A stretch of 64,000 bases of DNA from Globodera rostochiensis (lineage: Eukaryota; Nematoda; Chromadorea; Rhabditida; Heteroderidae). Numbering within the stretch: the first letter of the stretch is position 1; each line of letters opens with the position of its first letter. The position numbers were made by a program, and so were the translations under genes. Location: NCBI GenBank assembly GCA_018350325.1, contig JAEVLN010000027.1:62001-126000 (forward strand), written 5' to 3'. A model generated the notes under the pieces. That model was not told the origin of the DNA. It searched no databases and worked only from the letters and a program-made list of their open reading frames with translations. This document shows positions 35,106-45,867 of the stretch, piece after piece.

Positions 35106-37167
35106 TTAAAATGCTCGTCGCGTTTTACCATAAAAAGTGCCCAAAATTGTAGCAAAAGTGCCGCAATTGTGCAGCAGGCCAATCGCCCCATTGCACATAT
35201 TGCCGGTGCAACACGAATATTTGCACTTAAATGGTGCCATCAACTGCTCATGGCCGCCGTCATTACAAAAACCTTTCGGTGCGCATGCCCCGAAGGATAT
35301 TTCAAACCGTTTTCCTTAAAAATTTAAACTTTTCATTATCAGATTTTGTTTTTATATAATTTTTTGATCATTTTTTTCAATTGTTTAGCCACAATTTTTA
35401 GCGAGGTTATTACCAAGGAGTTTCAGATAAGGGATCACTTTCGCTTCTTCGCTCAAAGGATCCAGAGATTCGCCCAAAGAACCCAGGGAAAGAGTGCATT
35501 TTGCACTCATGCATTTTTTTGTCCCCGCGGGACATGTCGTGACGCCGACAGCTTTGAAGATCAATTTCAATCGTTCCAACTTTCCAAACATTCCAGCAAA
35601 AGGATCATCTCCAGCAGAAGGATCATCTCCAGCAAAAGGATCAGCTCCAGCAAAAGGATCATCTCCAGCAAAAGGATCATCTCCAGCAAAAGGATCATCT
35701 CCAGCAAAAGGATCATCTCCAGCAGAAGGATCATCTCCAGCAGAAGGATCATCTCCAGCAAAAGGATCATCTCCAGCAGAAGGATCATCTCCAGCAGAAG
35801 GATCATCTCCAGCAAAAGGATCATCTCCAGCAAAAGGATCATCTCCAGCAAAAGGATCATCTCCAGCAAAAGGATCATCTCCAGCAGAAGGATCATCTCC
35901 AGCAAAAGGATCATCTCCAGCAGAAGGATCATCTCCAGCAGAAGGATCATCTCCAGCAAAAGGATCATCTCCAGCAAAAGGATCATCTCCAGCAAAAGGA
36001 TCATCTCCAGCAAAAGGATCATCTCCAGCAAAAGGATCATCTCCAGCAGAAGGATCATCTCCAGCAGAAGGATCATCTCCAGCAAAAGGATCATCTCCAG
36101 CAGAAGGATCATCTCCAGCAGAAGGATCATCTCCAGCAAAAGGATCATCTCCAGCAGAAGGATCATCTCCAGCAAAAGGATCATCTCCAGCAGAAGGATC
36201 ATCTCCAGCAGAAGGATCATCTCCAGCAAAAGGATCATCTCCAGCAAAAGGATCATCTCCAGCAAAAGGATCATCTCCAGCAAAAGGATCATCTCCAGCA
36301 GAAGGATCATCTCCAGCAAAAGGATCATCTCCAGCAGAAGGATCATCTCCAGCAGAAGGATCATCTCCAGCAAAAGGATCATCTCCAGCAAAAGGATCAT
36401 CTCCAGCAAAAGGATCATCTCCAGCAAAAGGATCATCTCCAGCAAAAGGATCATCTCCAGCAGAAGGATCATCTCCAGCAGAAGGATCATCTCCAGCAAA
36501 AGGATCATCTCCAGCAAAAGGATCATCTCCAGCAGAAGGATCATCTCCAGCAGAAGGATCATCTCCAGCAAAAGGATCATCTCCAGCAGAAGGATCATCT
36601 CCAGCAGAAGGATCATCTCCAGCAGAAGGATCATCTCCAGCAAAAGGATCATCTCCAGCAAAAGGATCATCTCCAGCAAAAGGATCATCTCCAGCAGAAG
36701 GATCATCTCCAGCAGAAGGATCATCTCCAGCAGAAGGATCATCTCCAGCAGAAGGATCATCTCCAGCAGAAGGATCATCTCCAGCAGAAGGATCATCTCC
36801 AGCAGAAGGATCATCTCCAGCAGAAGGATCATCTCCAGCAGAAGGATCATCTCCAGCAGAAGGATCATCTCCAGCAGAAGGATCATCTCCAGCAGAAGGA
36901 TCATCTCCAGCAAAAGGATTGAGTTTTAAAAGTTCGGACTCCATCACTTCCAACAAATCTTCGTCGAATTCAAAATCAGCACCACCACCAATGGAACAGC
37001 GAAGAGCTGAAAAACACCGAATTGTATTTAAAAAGATGCTTAATTTAATTTAGAAAATATTTATTAATAATTAAATTTATTTTACCGTCAGCCGATGGCG
37101 TAAAGGCCACCAACACGGCGATGGTCAACAACAAAACGAGTTCCAGCACAATTGGGGAAGACGACAT
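35106..37167 (-). CDS. Secreted protein with ~73 hexapeptide repeats and a Cys-rich Ly6-like C terminus
   Basis: Three minus-strand exons agree in phase. 37167-37086 encodes MSSSPIVLELVLLLTIAVLVAF, a clear signal peptide. 37006-35414 encodes a short acidic lead, then GDDPFA/GDDPSA repeated about 73 times, then TTCPAGTKKCMSAKC. 35314-35106 encodes ACAPKGFC, CKYSCCTGNMCN and a basic tail. The spacing CC-x(4)-CN with earlier Cys pairs is that of Ly6/ET-module (three-finger) domains of extracellular proteins. Total about 627 residues. The repeat is extremely acidic (two Asp per six residues) and would be extended and hydrated. No homologue comes to mind. Cyst nematodes have other secreted proteins with variable tandem repeats, so an effector-like role is an inference. 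Plus-strand frames through the same DNA lack any start context. Confidence 0.72.
35594..36918. repeat. 18-bp coding minisatellite, ~73 copies, two alternating types
   Basis: The unit is GGATCATCTCCAGCAAAA or GGATCATCTCCAGCAGAA. On the minus strand the A/G difference switches Phe to Ser in GDDPxA. The last ~12 units toward 36900 are all of the GCAGAA type, whereas the rest is a mixed pattern that shows block duplication. The length is a multiple of 3, so the reading frame survives copy-number change. Confidence 0.97.
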
Positions 37168-38424
37168 ATTTTTTGTTGTTAACTCTAAACTTTAAGGCGC
37201 AAATTAGGGGAACAGATAATACAAACGCATAATCTAATGGAATTACCCACAAAATGCGATCAAAACGAATGACTAATACGAAAAACATTCACAAAATACG
37301 AAAATAGAGTTAATCATAGCATTTAAATTCCAATGCAAAATGGGGGAATCGTTTTCTTTCAGTTGCACAACAATTCGTCATCAAATTATATTAACAATCA
37401 AAAGCTGAATTCGGCCGCCCATTCTCGCGCAAAGTGTGCAAAACCATTAGATCAAAGCTCGGGATGAAGAAGCATCGGAACGGTCATCAGCCGAGAACTC
37501 GGGGGCATTAAAAAGGAAGTTTTGATCGGTCGTAGTTAGCTTTCGCAAAGGTCCAACAAACGGAGTCCTTCTAAATGATATCAATTTTGTTGATTTGCTT
37601 TTAAGCCTCATATCTCCTCCCCCGGGGGCATTTAGCAAAAGTTAAGAACCCAGGAGGCTTTCTATCCAATCCACCCTCCAAATTCCAAGCCAAAACTCCA
37701 CGGACGCCTCAGGGGACCTTCTTCATAGACGCCTTTTTAGCAAATTCTTCATCGGGGTTCAGCATTCCCTCACCCTCCCTATACGTAATTTACCACTGAG
37801 CCACATGAGCTTTTAAAAAAATTTGGAAAAATTCAAATATATTGCCTATTCAGGTTCAATTTTTACCCTGTTATGTTCCAAAAAACAAGAACAAGAAATT
37901 CTGTTCTGCTGTTCCTCTTCCAAGAATTTTGAATTTGTTGTTCTGTTCCTAGCAAAACACTGCTAACTAACTAACTAACACCGACGATGGGATGGGCAAA
38001 AAGTCATTTTGGAAAATCTATACAGCTTAGTGACAATTTTGGCAATGTTTTGCGAATGTTCCGATCCGAACCGGGATTTTTACGCCTATCAGCACTGCCG
38101 ACCCTCCCGCCCGCCCACCAGAAGCTTAAAATAGGCGTCTAAAAGTGCCGAGGAATTTAAAATTTATGGAACTTTAGATCAATTTTCATAACAAAACTGA
38201 TCAATGAATCAGCGGCCTGCCCCTCCAATTCTTAAATTTTTAAAAAAACCATATTTTATATTCAAAATAAAAGAATACATAAAGGAAAAAGTGAATGAAT
38301 GCCAATTGGGAAAAGTGAGGACAATGCCAAAAGGATAAAAACGCAAAAAGTGGAAATGCCAAAGGGAAAATGCGAAAAAGTAAAAAACCGGGATGTGAAA
38401 TAAAATAGGGAAAAAGTTAACACC
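37168..38424. other. 5' flank of the repeat-rich secreted gene; repeat relics
   Basis: This would contain the promoter of the minus-strand gene. A worn hairpin copy (acgcctatcagcactgccgac) is at 38080 and a patch of GCCAAAGGGAAAA words at 38290-38400. No further gene is supported. Confidence 0.4.
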
Positions 38425-39670
38425 GTTTAAACAAAAGCGTTTTTTTTTTTTGTTGAAGTCGCTTTTTGGTGAATGGGCTAAGAGTCTTTGAAGAAAGCGG
38501 CAAAGTGCCAATCGGAAGACTCGCCTCGGGGGCGAATGCATTCGCGGGCATCCCCTCAAGCAAAAGCATTCCTTGCAGCGCGAGGACTGAGGCGGCCTCG
38601 GTGAAATGGCCCACTGTTAGTCCGAACATGCCGTAGAACGTCTTGAGACCGTCCGCGTCGCGCCTTGCCAATGCATCCAAAGTCTGGTCACAACATCGAT
38701 CGAAGTTTTAACGAAATCATTTAATTTTTTTTATAAAATTTCAAAAGAATCCCTAATTCCAAATCAAACATTTTTGAGGAGGAGAAAGTTCAGAAACCGT
38801 CAAAATCTACGGAAGAAATAAATCGCAAATATCCGAACATTTGTCAGTTTGGTGGAGACGGGATTATCAGAGAACGGGGATTACAAATATTTCAAAAAAC
38901 CCGGATTTTATAGGGCGAAACTTCGGGATTTTCCCGACCCCTGTAAAACACGAGAATTATTATTTAAAGCTAATGGTGCCACCTTAACGCCGTCCCGCAA
39001 TGCCTTCACAACAACGAATAACGCCACAATTGCGGTTTTTCCTTCGCCAGTGGCAATTTGCTGCAAATGTCCACTGACGCCCAGCTTTGGAGGGTGAAAG
39101 CATCAACAGAATTGAAATGAATCTGTGCATCTCGGGGATAATACCCTTAAATATGCTTTTCAATTAAAAAGAAGTCCGATTTGTTGAACCGGAAGATAAA
39201 AAGCCCGAAAAATTATTGTGGCGCCTTTTAGAATTTGGTGCCGTAACCGACATCGCACGTCCTGCATATTGGCCACATTAACTGTACCATGAGCAAGCTT
39301 GCAAGCGCGGCAAGCAACCGCGAGCAGTTCGGGCAATTCTCGCGCGTGTCGTTGTTGCTTCAGCTCGTCCGCCCACGACTTGATGTCCTCTGAATTGGAA
39401 ATGGGCTGCTGTCGTTTTTGTTGTACTCCATCTGAAATAAAAAATATTGGAAAATATAACATCGTTTAAACAACAAAATTTGTTTTCGGTGGGTTGGCTA
39501 AAAGTCTCCGAAAGAAAGCAAAAAAGTGCCGGTGGGAAGACTCGCCTCGGCGAATGCACTCGCGGGCATCCCCCAACATTTGGGCCAACCAATCAATGGA
39601 GATGGCTTCATCGTTGTGGTTGAGAAGTGCCAACTCACGCAGCAACTCCTCGGCACTCTTTGAATTATCT
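38425..39670 (-). pseudogene. SecA-type DEAD motor domain gene, fragmentary
   Basis: Minus-strand exon-like blocks read in order. 39670-39465: SKSAEELLRELALLNHNDEAI... 39433-39215: SWADELKQQRHARELPEL .. NMQDVRCRLRHQIL. 39100-38985: LQQIATGEGKTAIVALF, a SecA-type Walker A. 38693-38560: LARRDADGLKTFYGMFGLTV. The series vQil..QIaTGEGKT..aLrg.V..LA.RDa..fy..fGl.v is that of SecA DEAD domains, a bacterial-type motor also seen as large unrelated-function proteins in some invertebrates. The DNA at 38400-38545 repeats 39440-39590, so the end of the locus is a rearranged duplication and the later motor motifs are absent. Probably a broken copy. Transfer from bacteria or symbionts is an inference from domain type only. 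Confidence 0.5.
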
Positions 39671-41289
39671 TCAGTACAAAAATTTGAATTTAAAAACATC
39701 AAAAAATTCCAATAAATCACCGTCTTCCCCATGTCCTCCAATCGCCGCCGACATGCCGATTCGGAATGAACGAAAATTCAAATAGTCCTAATAAATTTAT
39801 CTTCTTCCTGCGTTTAAAAACTTTCGAATTTTACTAAACCCGTATTATGTACATATAAAACTTTTACATTTTTACCCGTTCTGTCTTCAACTCCCAAATT
39901 TACTCTTAAAATAAATTTTTGGGATTATTTGGGCCATTAGGGAGACGGTTTTTTACGGGACTCGTATTTCCGGGTTTTTTGCTCTTACTGTCATTAAAAA
40001 CCGGCAAAAAATTTTCAAAAATTTCTCCAGGCGCCGCCTGCCGGCATCGCCTAGCCTTAAAATATGTTTGATTAAAATTATTAAATGCAAAACATAAAGG
40101 CAACCACAAGACAAAGAATTTTAGGCTTAAAATTCGTAAGTTCTCTTTAATTTTTAGTCTCCAAAATGACAAAAGGTTTTAAACAAATGAATATTTAACC
40201 GTTTTGATTGAACTTATTTCATATTTATAGACTGAAAGTTGGGGGATTATCTATAAATTTGAATGGACTTTGCTTTGGGCAAATGTTGACCCAAAAATGG
40301 ATGGACAATTCATTCACTTTTGGAATTATTCTCTTTTTTTATCATAAATTTGAATGTTTTATTTGCTCCCAGCAAAATGTTGACCCAAGGAAAGCAATTG
40401 ATGGGAAAATTGTCACCATATGAATGTTTGTTAATCCCATCGGGGGGGGGCAATGTTTCAAATTTTAAAATTTAAAAAAAAAACGGGGGAAGGGCATTCA
40501 CTTTTTGGAATAATCTTATTTATCACATAAGCAAAATGTTGATCCAGAATGTACGGTAAAAACTAGAGGTGCCGGCCGCTCAAAACTTTAAAATCCGTTG
40601 TTTTTTATACTCAAAAATGTTCTTTAGATTATTCATAGTGCCCGGTCAAGAGCAGTTCCCGCCGGGATTTTGGGATCCTGGCCCTTATCCCGGCTTTTTA
40701 TGATACCGGGACTAAACCGGGGGACCGGATTAACGGAATCCCGCCTTCGGGAAGCTCAACAGGTCCTTTGTAATCCCGGTCCCGTATTCCGGTCCTCACC
40801 TTCAATTGCCGGGACTTTATTGAATTTGAAATTTGTTAACTCTCACGAAAAAAATTTCGGTGGTACCTGTCGGCGTCGCTAATCCCTCCGCTTATTTTAG
40901 TAAAATCGCGCACAAAAAAAAAATTAACAAAATTTAGCGCAGAAAGTAATTAAAACATTCGCTTACAATTAATTTTTTTAATTGATAATTTTTCCTTGAA
41001 AGGGCTGAGTTCAAAAAACAAACGGTTGCCGTTACATTTTCTACCGATTTTTATTGCCCATTAATTTTTAAAAAATAACCAAAACTCGAGACCCGAAGTT
41101 TTTACAACTCAAAACTCGACAAGTTTAGTTGGATTGGTCAAGAGAGGAGTTTCAATTCGTTGACCGAAAATAAAAAGTTGAAAAAAGGCTTTTAAAGTTA
41201 CTGCAAAGTCCATTCAAAATTTATCTCCAACATTTATTTTATAATACTTTATGTAGAAACTAAATTTGAGAATTTTGTAGTAAATTAAT
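39671..41289. other. Relic-rich intergenic DNA upstream of the SPRY gene
   Basis: Worn copies of the hairpin repeat lie near 40030 (aggcgccgcctgccggcatc) and 40858. CCCGG-rich inverted words at 40640-40800 are from a decayed MITE. The stretch 40225-40335 is an inverted, diverged copy of 32585-32700 (shared phrases tttgggtcaacatttt and tatagataatccc, read in opposite directions). G-runs lie near 40441. No gene is seen. Confidence 0.5.
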
Positions 41290-44200
41290 ATGTTAATTTC
41301 GACCAAATCAACCAGTGGAGGGGACATAACAGCTGATTCGGGTAAGAAAATCGATTTAATAATTTAATAAAATAATAATTGCCAATGTTTTCAGAACATT
41401 TGTGGCCGACTTTGACTAATTTGGACCCTTCCGAACAATTGCGTCTTTTGCGTGCCAGAATTGCCCAATTGAAACGCCAACAAAAGGTCAATTCGCCAAC
41501 CTCCTCAAGTGCCGGTTTCAAATTGCTGGCACAAAATGCGAAACGTAGAAGAATTGAAGGACATGAAGCAGTACAAGGAAGAATTGAAGGACGTGAAGCA
41601 GTTACAAGGAAGAATTGAAGGACATGAAGCAGTACAAGGAAGAATTGAAGGACATGAAGCAGTACAAGGAAGAATTGAAGGACGTGAAGCAGTACAAGGA
41701 AGAATTGAAGGACATGAAGCAGTACAAGGAAGAATTGAAGGACATGAAGCAGTACAAGGAAGAATTGAAGGACATGAAGCACTACAAGGAAGAATTGAAG
41801 GACATGAAGCAGTTCAAGGAAGAATTGAAGGACATGAAGCAGTACAAGGAAGAATTGAAGGACATGAAGCAGTACAAGGAAGAAATGAAGAACATGAAGC
41901 AGTACAAAGAGAAATTGAAGACACGAAAGAATTGGTCAACAAAAAGCAAGAAAGAATTGAGAAACTCGAAACTGAAAATGTGTGAATTATTTTCTAACAA
42001 AAACATTCTTTTCTAGGAGTGCACGGTCCGGGTTAAGCGAACCAAAATCGAAAACCGGCTACCCCCCGGTTTACCCAGTTTAAGCCGCTTTTGCTTTACC
42101 ATAGTATTTTCCTTGCTATATGTGTTCAGAAAGCACTCCGCGCCGAGTTAGAACATCAGAAACTCGTAAATGCTCATAATGCTCTGCACACAAAGATGGA
42201 GGAGTATCAGAACAAACAGCAACAGACCATCGACGCGTTGACAGAAAAACTAAAGGGTAACCTTTTGAATTTGGAGAATCCATTTTTAACATTGAGAATG
42301 TGCTGCTGCATTAACAATCTTTTTCCTACAAAATAATTCGTTTATTTGCCCGTTTCAGTTTCTATTGATCAATTTTCGTTGAAGCATCAAGAACACGAGA
42401 AATTGTTAAACGTTCACAAGAATTTAATGGAAGAAATGAAGGAACAACAGAAAATGGACGCTTTGAGGCAGCAACGGCACCAAAGGAAACCAATGACAAA
42501 ATTGCCTGGTTAAATGAGGATCAGCAGAAGCTTTGCGGCGGTAGGCAAATCTTTTTCTGTCTTTAATGAACGCGATTCGTGAAAAAAGATTCTTTCTAGG
42601 CCATAATTTGGGTATCAATTCTTTCAATTTTTTTGTGATTTTCAGCTGATCATTTTTCGCAAACGATAAGCGTTTTGGAACATAAGCGAAAGAATGATCA
42701 GAAAGAACTTCTACTCAAAATGGACGAATCGCTAAAGTCGGTCCAAGCGATGGTTATCGCCGAATTGGGGCGACTGAACATGAAGGAATTGCAAAATGAT
42801 CAGAAGGCATTGCTGGACAGACTTAAGGGACTTGAGCAAAAGCAAAAGGTAAAACTGATCAAAAAGCATTGAATGCAACAATTGATCAAGTGATTTAAAA
42901 GGATCGAGTTTTCCTTCAAGTTTATTTTTAGCAATGCAATGAACGTAAAGAGCAAAAGATGGAGGAGTATCAGAAAGAACAGCAACTGAATAACTTTTTG
43001 GGGCTGTTTGTTGAAGAACAGAACAAAAAGTTTGAGGAACAGAACGAAACAAACGGAATGCTTCAGCAGCAAATGGACGAATTAGGAAACAGTTCGAAGA
43101 AAGAGCTCGAAAAGGTGAGAAATATGGACAAATAATAAGAGTTATTTTAAGTAAAGTTGGATGGGGCCGAGACTTGAAAAAGCGAGACTTGTGCTCTCTC
43201 ATCTTTTTTTGAAAAATATACACTATTTAAATTCGAAAAATAAATAAACACATTATTAAAAATTGTTTTTAAACATAGCAACAAAAAATGCAAATGTTTT
43301 TGTCGGGCCCGGTACCTCCATTCTTGTGCATTATCCTTACATTTCAAAATTAGTTAAAATTTAAATTAAATAATTAAGGAAATGAATCGGCTGAAGAGCG
43401 AATTGAGTGCAAAGATGGAGCAGTATCAGAAACAACAGCAACAGAACGTCGTCGACTTGCAGAAAACAGTTGCATTGTTAAATTATACAATAAATGGAAA
43501 AGGTAATTTAAACAGAAATTTGTTCTGAATTTGCAAATTCCCCGTTTTTAGGCATCAATTTAAGCTTTTAATATTTAAAAAAATAAAAAATTATATTTTC
43601 ATTTTCTTTAGGGCCAATCCCACAACAAAATCGGTGGGATTCCGCTGCATGTCACGACCAACTCGCGCTCATTGAGCCCGAACGATTGATTGTCCAATAT
43701 AATGGAAATGATAATTGGGGTAAAAACATTATTATTATGTTAAAGTGATTTGATTAAATTGTGGGTAAAAACTTATTATTTAAATTGGGGTAAAAATATT
43801 ATATTTATTAAAATGTTTATATAAAAAGAGTTTTACAATTTTTTTGAATTAATATACTTTTCAGGCTGGCGCTCTGTGTTTACTGAACGGCCAATTCCGA
43901 AAAATCCTTTCGTCATTTTCTATTACGAAGTGAAAATCTTAGGGAAAGGAACGTAAGCCTAAACAAACAAATAGTTTTTACTTCAAAATGCTTAAGCATA
44001 AAAAAATATATATTTTATGTTTAGCGGTATTTCCATTGGACTTGCGACAAAACAAATGCCATTGGACACAACGGTTGGACATTCCAACGGCACTTACGCG
44101 TACGGAAGCGGTGGCAATTTTTGGGGTCACGCGGTTGGGGGCTGTTCCCGCCTCGTTGGACGGCGGGACATCAAAGGAAAGCCCAAATTTGAGGAAGGCG

Positions 44201-44487
44201 ACGTCATCGGATACGGCGTCAATTTGGCAACTCGCCAAATCTTCTACACAAAGAATGGACAGCGTTTGGGTGAGAAAGAAAAAGAATAAAAATTAAAGGG
44301 CAATTAGTTAATTTGTAAATTTATTTTTTGTTTTATTTGCGTAATTTATTTATATTTGTTTGATTTTTCAGAAACTGCCAATTTATTTGTCGATTCTGCC
44401 GACGAATGGTTTCCGTGTGTTTCGTTGTTTCATTCTGGCGACAAAATTGAAGCAAACTTTGGACCGAACTTTGAATACAAATTCTGA
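41290..44487 (+). CDS. Coiled-coil protein with C-terminal RanBPM-like SPRY domain (SPRYSEC/RBP-1 family)
   Basis: Exons: 41290-41341, 41395-41979, 42130-42256, 42359-42540, 42646-42848, 42932-43114, 43379-43502, 43612-43719, 43865-43952, 44025-44269, 44372-44487. The last four give the SPRY domain, from [14 protein letters not shown] through [30 protein letters not shown] and [11 protein letters not shown] to [12 protein letters not shown]. This is characteristic of the family expanded in Globodera. Upstream exons give a long heptad-like coil ([20 protein letters not shown]). There is no signal peptide, so unlike true SPRYSEC effectors it is predicted to be intracellular. SPRY domains bind partner proteins; targets are unknown. 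Two frame breaks are visible: an extra T near 41601 in the repeat, and a shift near 42453. Phases otherwise agree. Confidence 0.85.
41546..41915 (+). repeat. 30-bp coding minisatellite in the SPRY gene's second exon, ~12 copies
   Basis: The unit is about GAATTGAAGGACATGAAGC followed by AGTACAAGGAA. It encodes ten residues, [10 protein letters not shown] in the frame set by exon 1, while another frame reads [10 protein letters not shown]. An extra T in the second unit (gcagttacaagg) moves translation between them. Confidence 0.9.
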
Positions 44488-45867
44488 GGAGGAGGAGGCC
44501 CCCGGGCAGTGAAAAACGATTTTAATTTAATTTATTTTTTCTTTTGAAGAAAGTGTTTTGTTTTCACATTTGTCTGATCTGATTTTTGTTGTCATTTTTC
44601 AAATCTGCTCGATAAAAAAATGAATTTTCCATTAGTTGAACGGACGGGATGGGTTCTAAAATTTTTTCCAAAATTAAAAAATAAATATTTTTATGTTTAT
44701 TTGTAGAGAGGGGGAGGAGTCGATTGCTGCATTTGATTCGACGAACATCAAAAAAGGCATAGCCATATCGGGTAAAATTTTCAAAGTTTGCCTCAATAAA
44801 ATAAAGGGATTTGTCGACCTCTATCAAAAATACCAAAAAATTATAAAAAAGATAGAACACAAAATGACATGTGAAACAATGAAAATACATTTAAAAAATG
44901 TAAAAATTCCGAAAAATTGAGTACAATAAGCAAAAACTCCAAAAAAAGCGAAAACCCCAAAAAAATGAAGCCCTAAAAATGAACAAACCCCAAAAAAGGG
45001 AAAACCCCCCGGCAAAAAACCGTCGATATAAAAATAATCGCGCCATGTTTTCGAACGAGAGCTTGGCCATTTTCTGATTTTCTGTTGCGCAATCCGTGTA
45101 CGAGGATTGTCTTTAAAGCATATTTTGAATATTTGGCAAAATAAATCAAAATGCATACTTTGGCCATATTTGGTGCATTTAAATCAGATCAGAAATGTAC
45201 TGATTTTAAGAGGACGAATCTGACTTTTGAAATTCGGCATTTCGTGGCTTCTTTTTTTTTTGCTTACAATTAGTCGGCGTTTCGTTGGGCAGCGGAAAAA
45301 TGTTATAGCCTCATGCAAAAATGGCCATAAGATAAAGAATATTAAATTAATGGAATCGTGTCGATAAAAAGCATTTTGAGTTATTTTCTTCAGTAACAAT
45401 TCTTGCGAATAACTTCCGTTACATCCGCCAATTTTCAGTCCCTAAAAACAAAATTAACGAATTTATTAATAAATTTTTATTTTCGAACAATACATTTTTT
45501 CACGAAATAGTCAAAAACGTTTAAATTCTTCAATTTCATAATTTTCTAAACTCCACGGACACGCATTTGCCCATCATATAATCAGTGGTAAAACACTCTA
45601 TCTGTGACACAAAAAAGTGATCGGAATGAATGCTGTGATGGTGACGAGACGATTCTTCCGTTTTTAAGCCCATTCCAAAATGCAAAATGAGGGGGGGGGG
45701 GATAGCATTTGTCATCGGAAAGGACTCCATCACACAATGTCCACCCATTTCTGATCGGTCGTCCACCTATCCCATCAGATTCATTCACATTTTTAACACA
45801 ATTTTATTTTTTCAATAACACAAAATAAATTGGATAAACTAAAAATTAATTTTAATTTTTTTAGCAA
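44488..45867. other. Intergenic between the SPRY and apyrase genes
   Basis: The region holds AAAACCCC-rich sequence (44930-45010) and a minus-strand frame at 45536-45790 that crosses a poly-C/poly-G run near 45690. A plus-strand frame at 44700-44920 is AT-rich. None has splice or family support. The sequence just after the SPRY stop (gcagtgaaaaacgatttt) recurs at 15860. Confidence 0.4.

Noticed and set aside
35346..37053. Three long plus-strand open frames (repeats of RRIISS.., GSSPAK/E) and a second minus frame (MILLLE..).
   Set aside because: They are open only because the repeat is 18 bp without stops. The minus GDDPxA frame alone joins a signal peptide exon and a Cys-rich last exon in phase.
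45536..45788. Minus-strand Cys/His-containing frames.
   Set aside because: They depend on a poly-C/poly-G run and have no splice partners or poly-A signal, so coding could not be supported.
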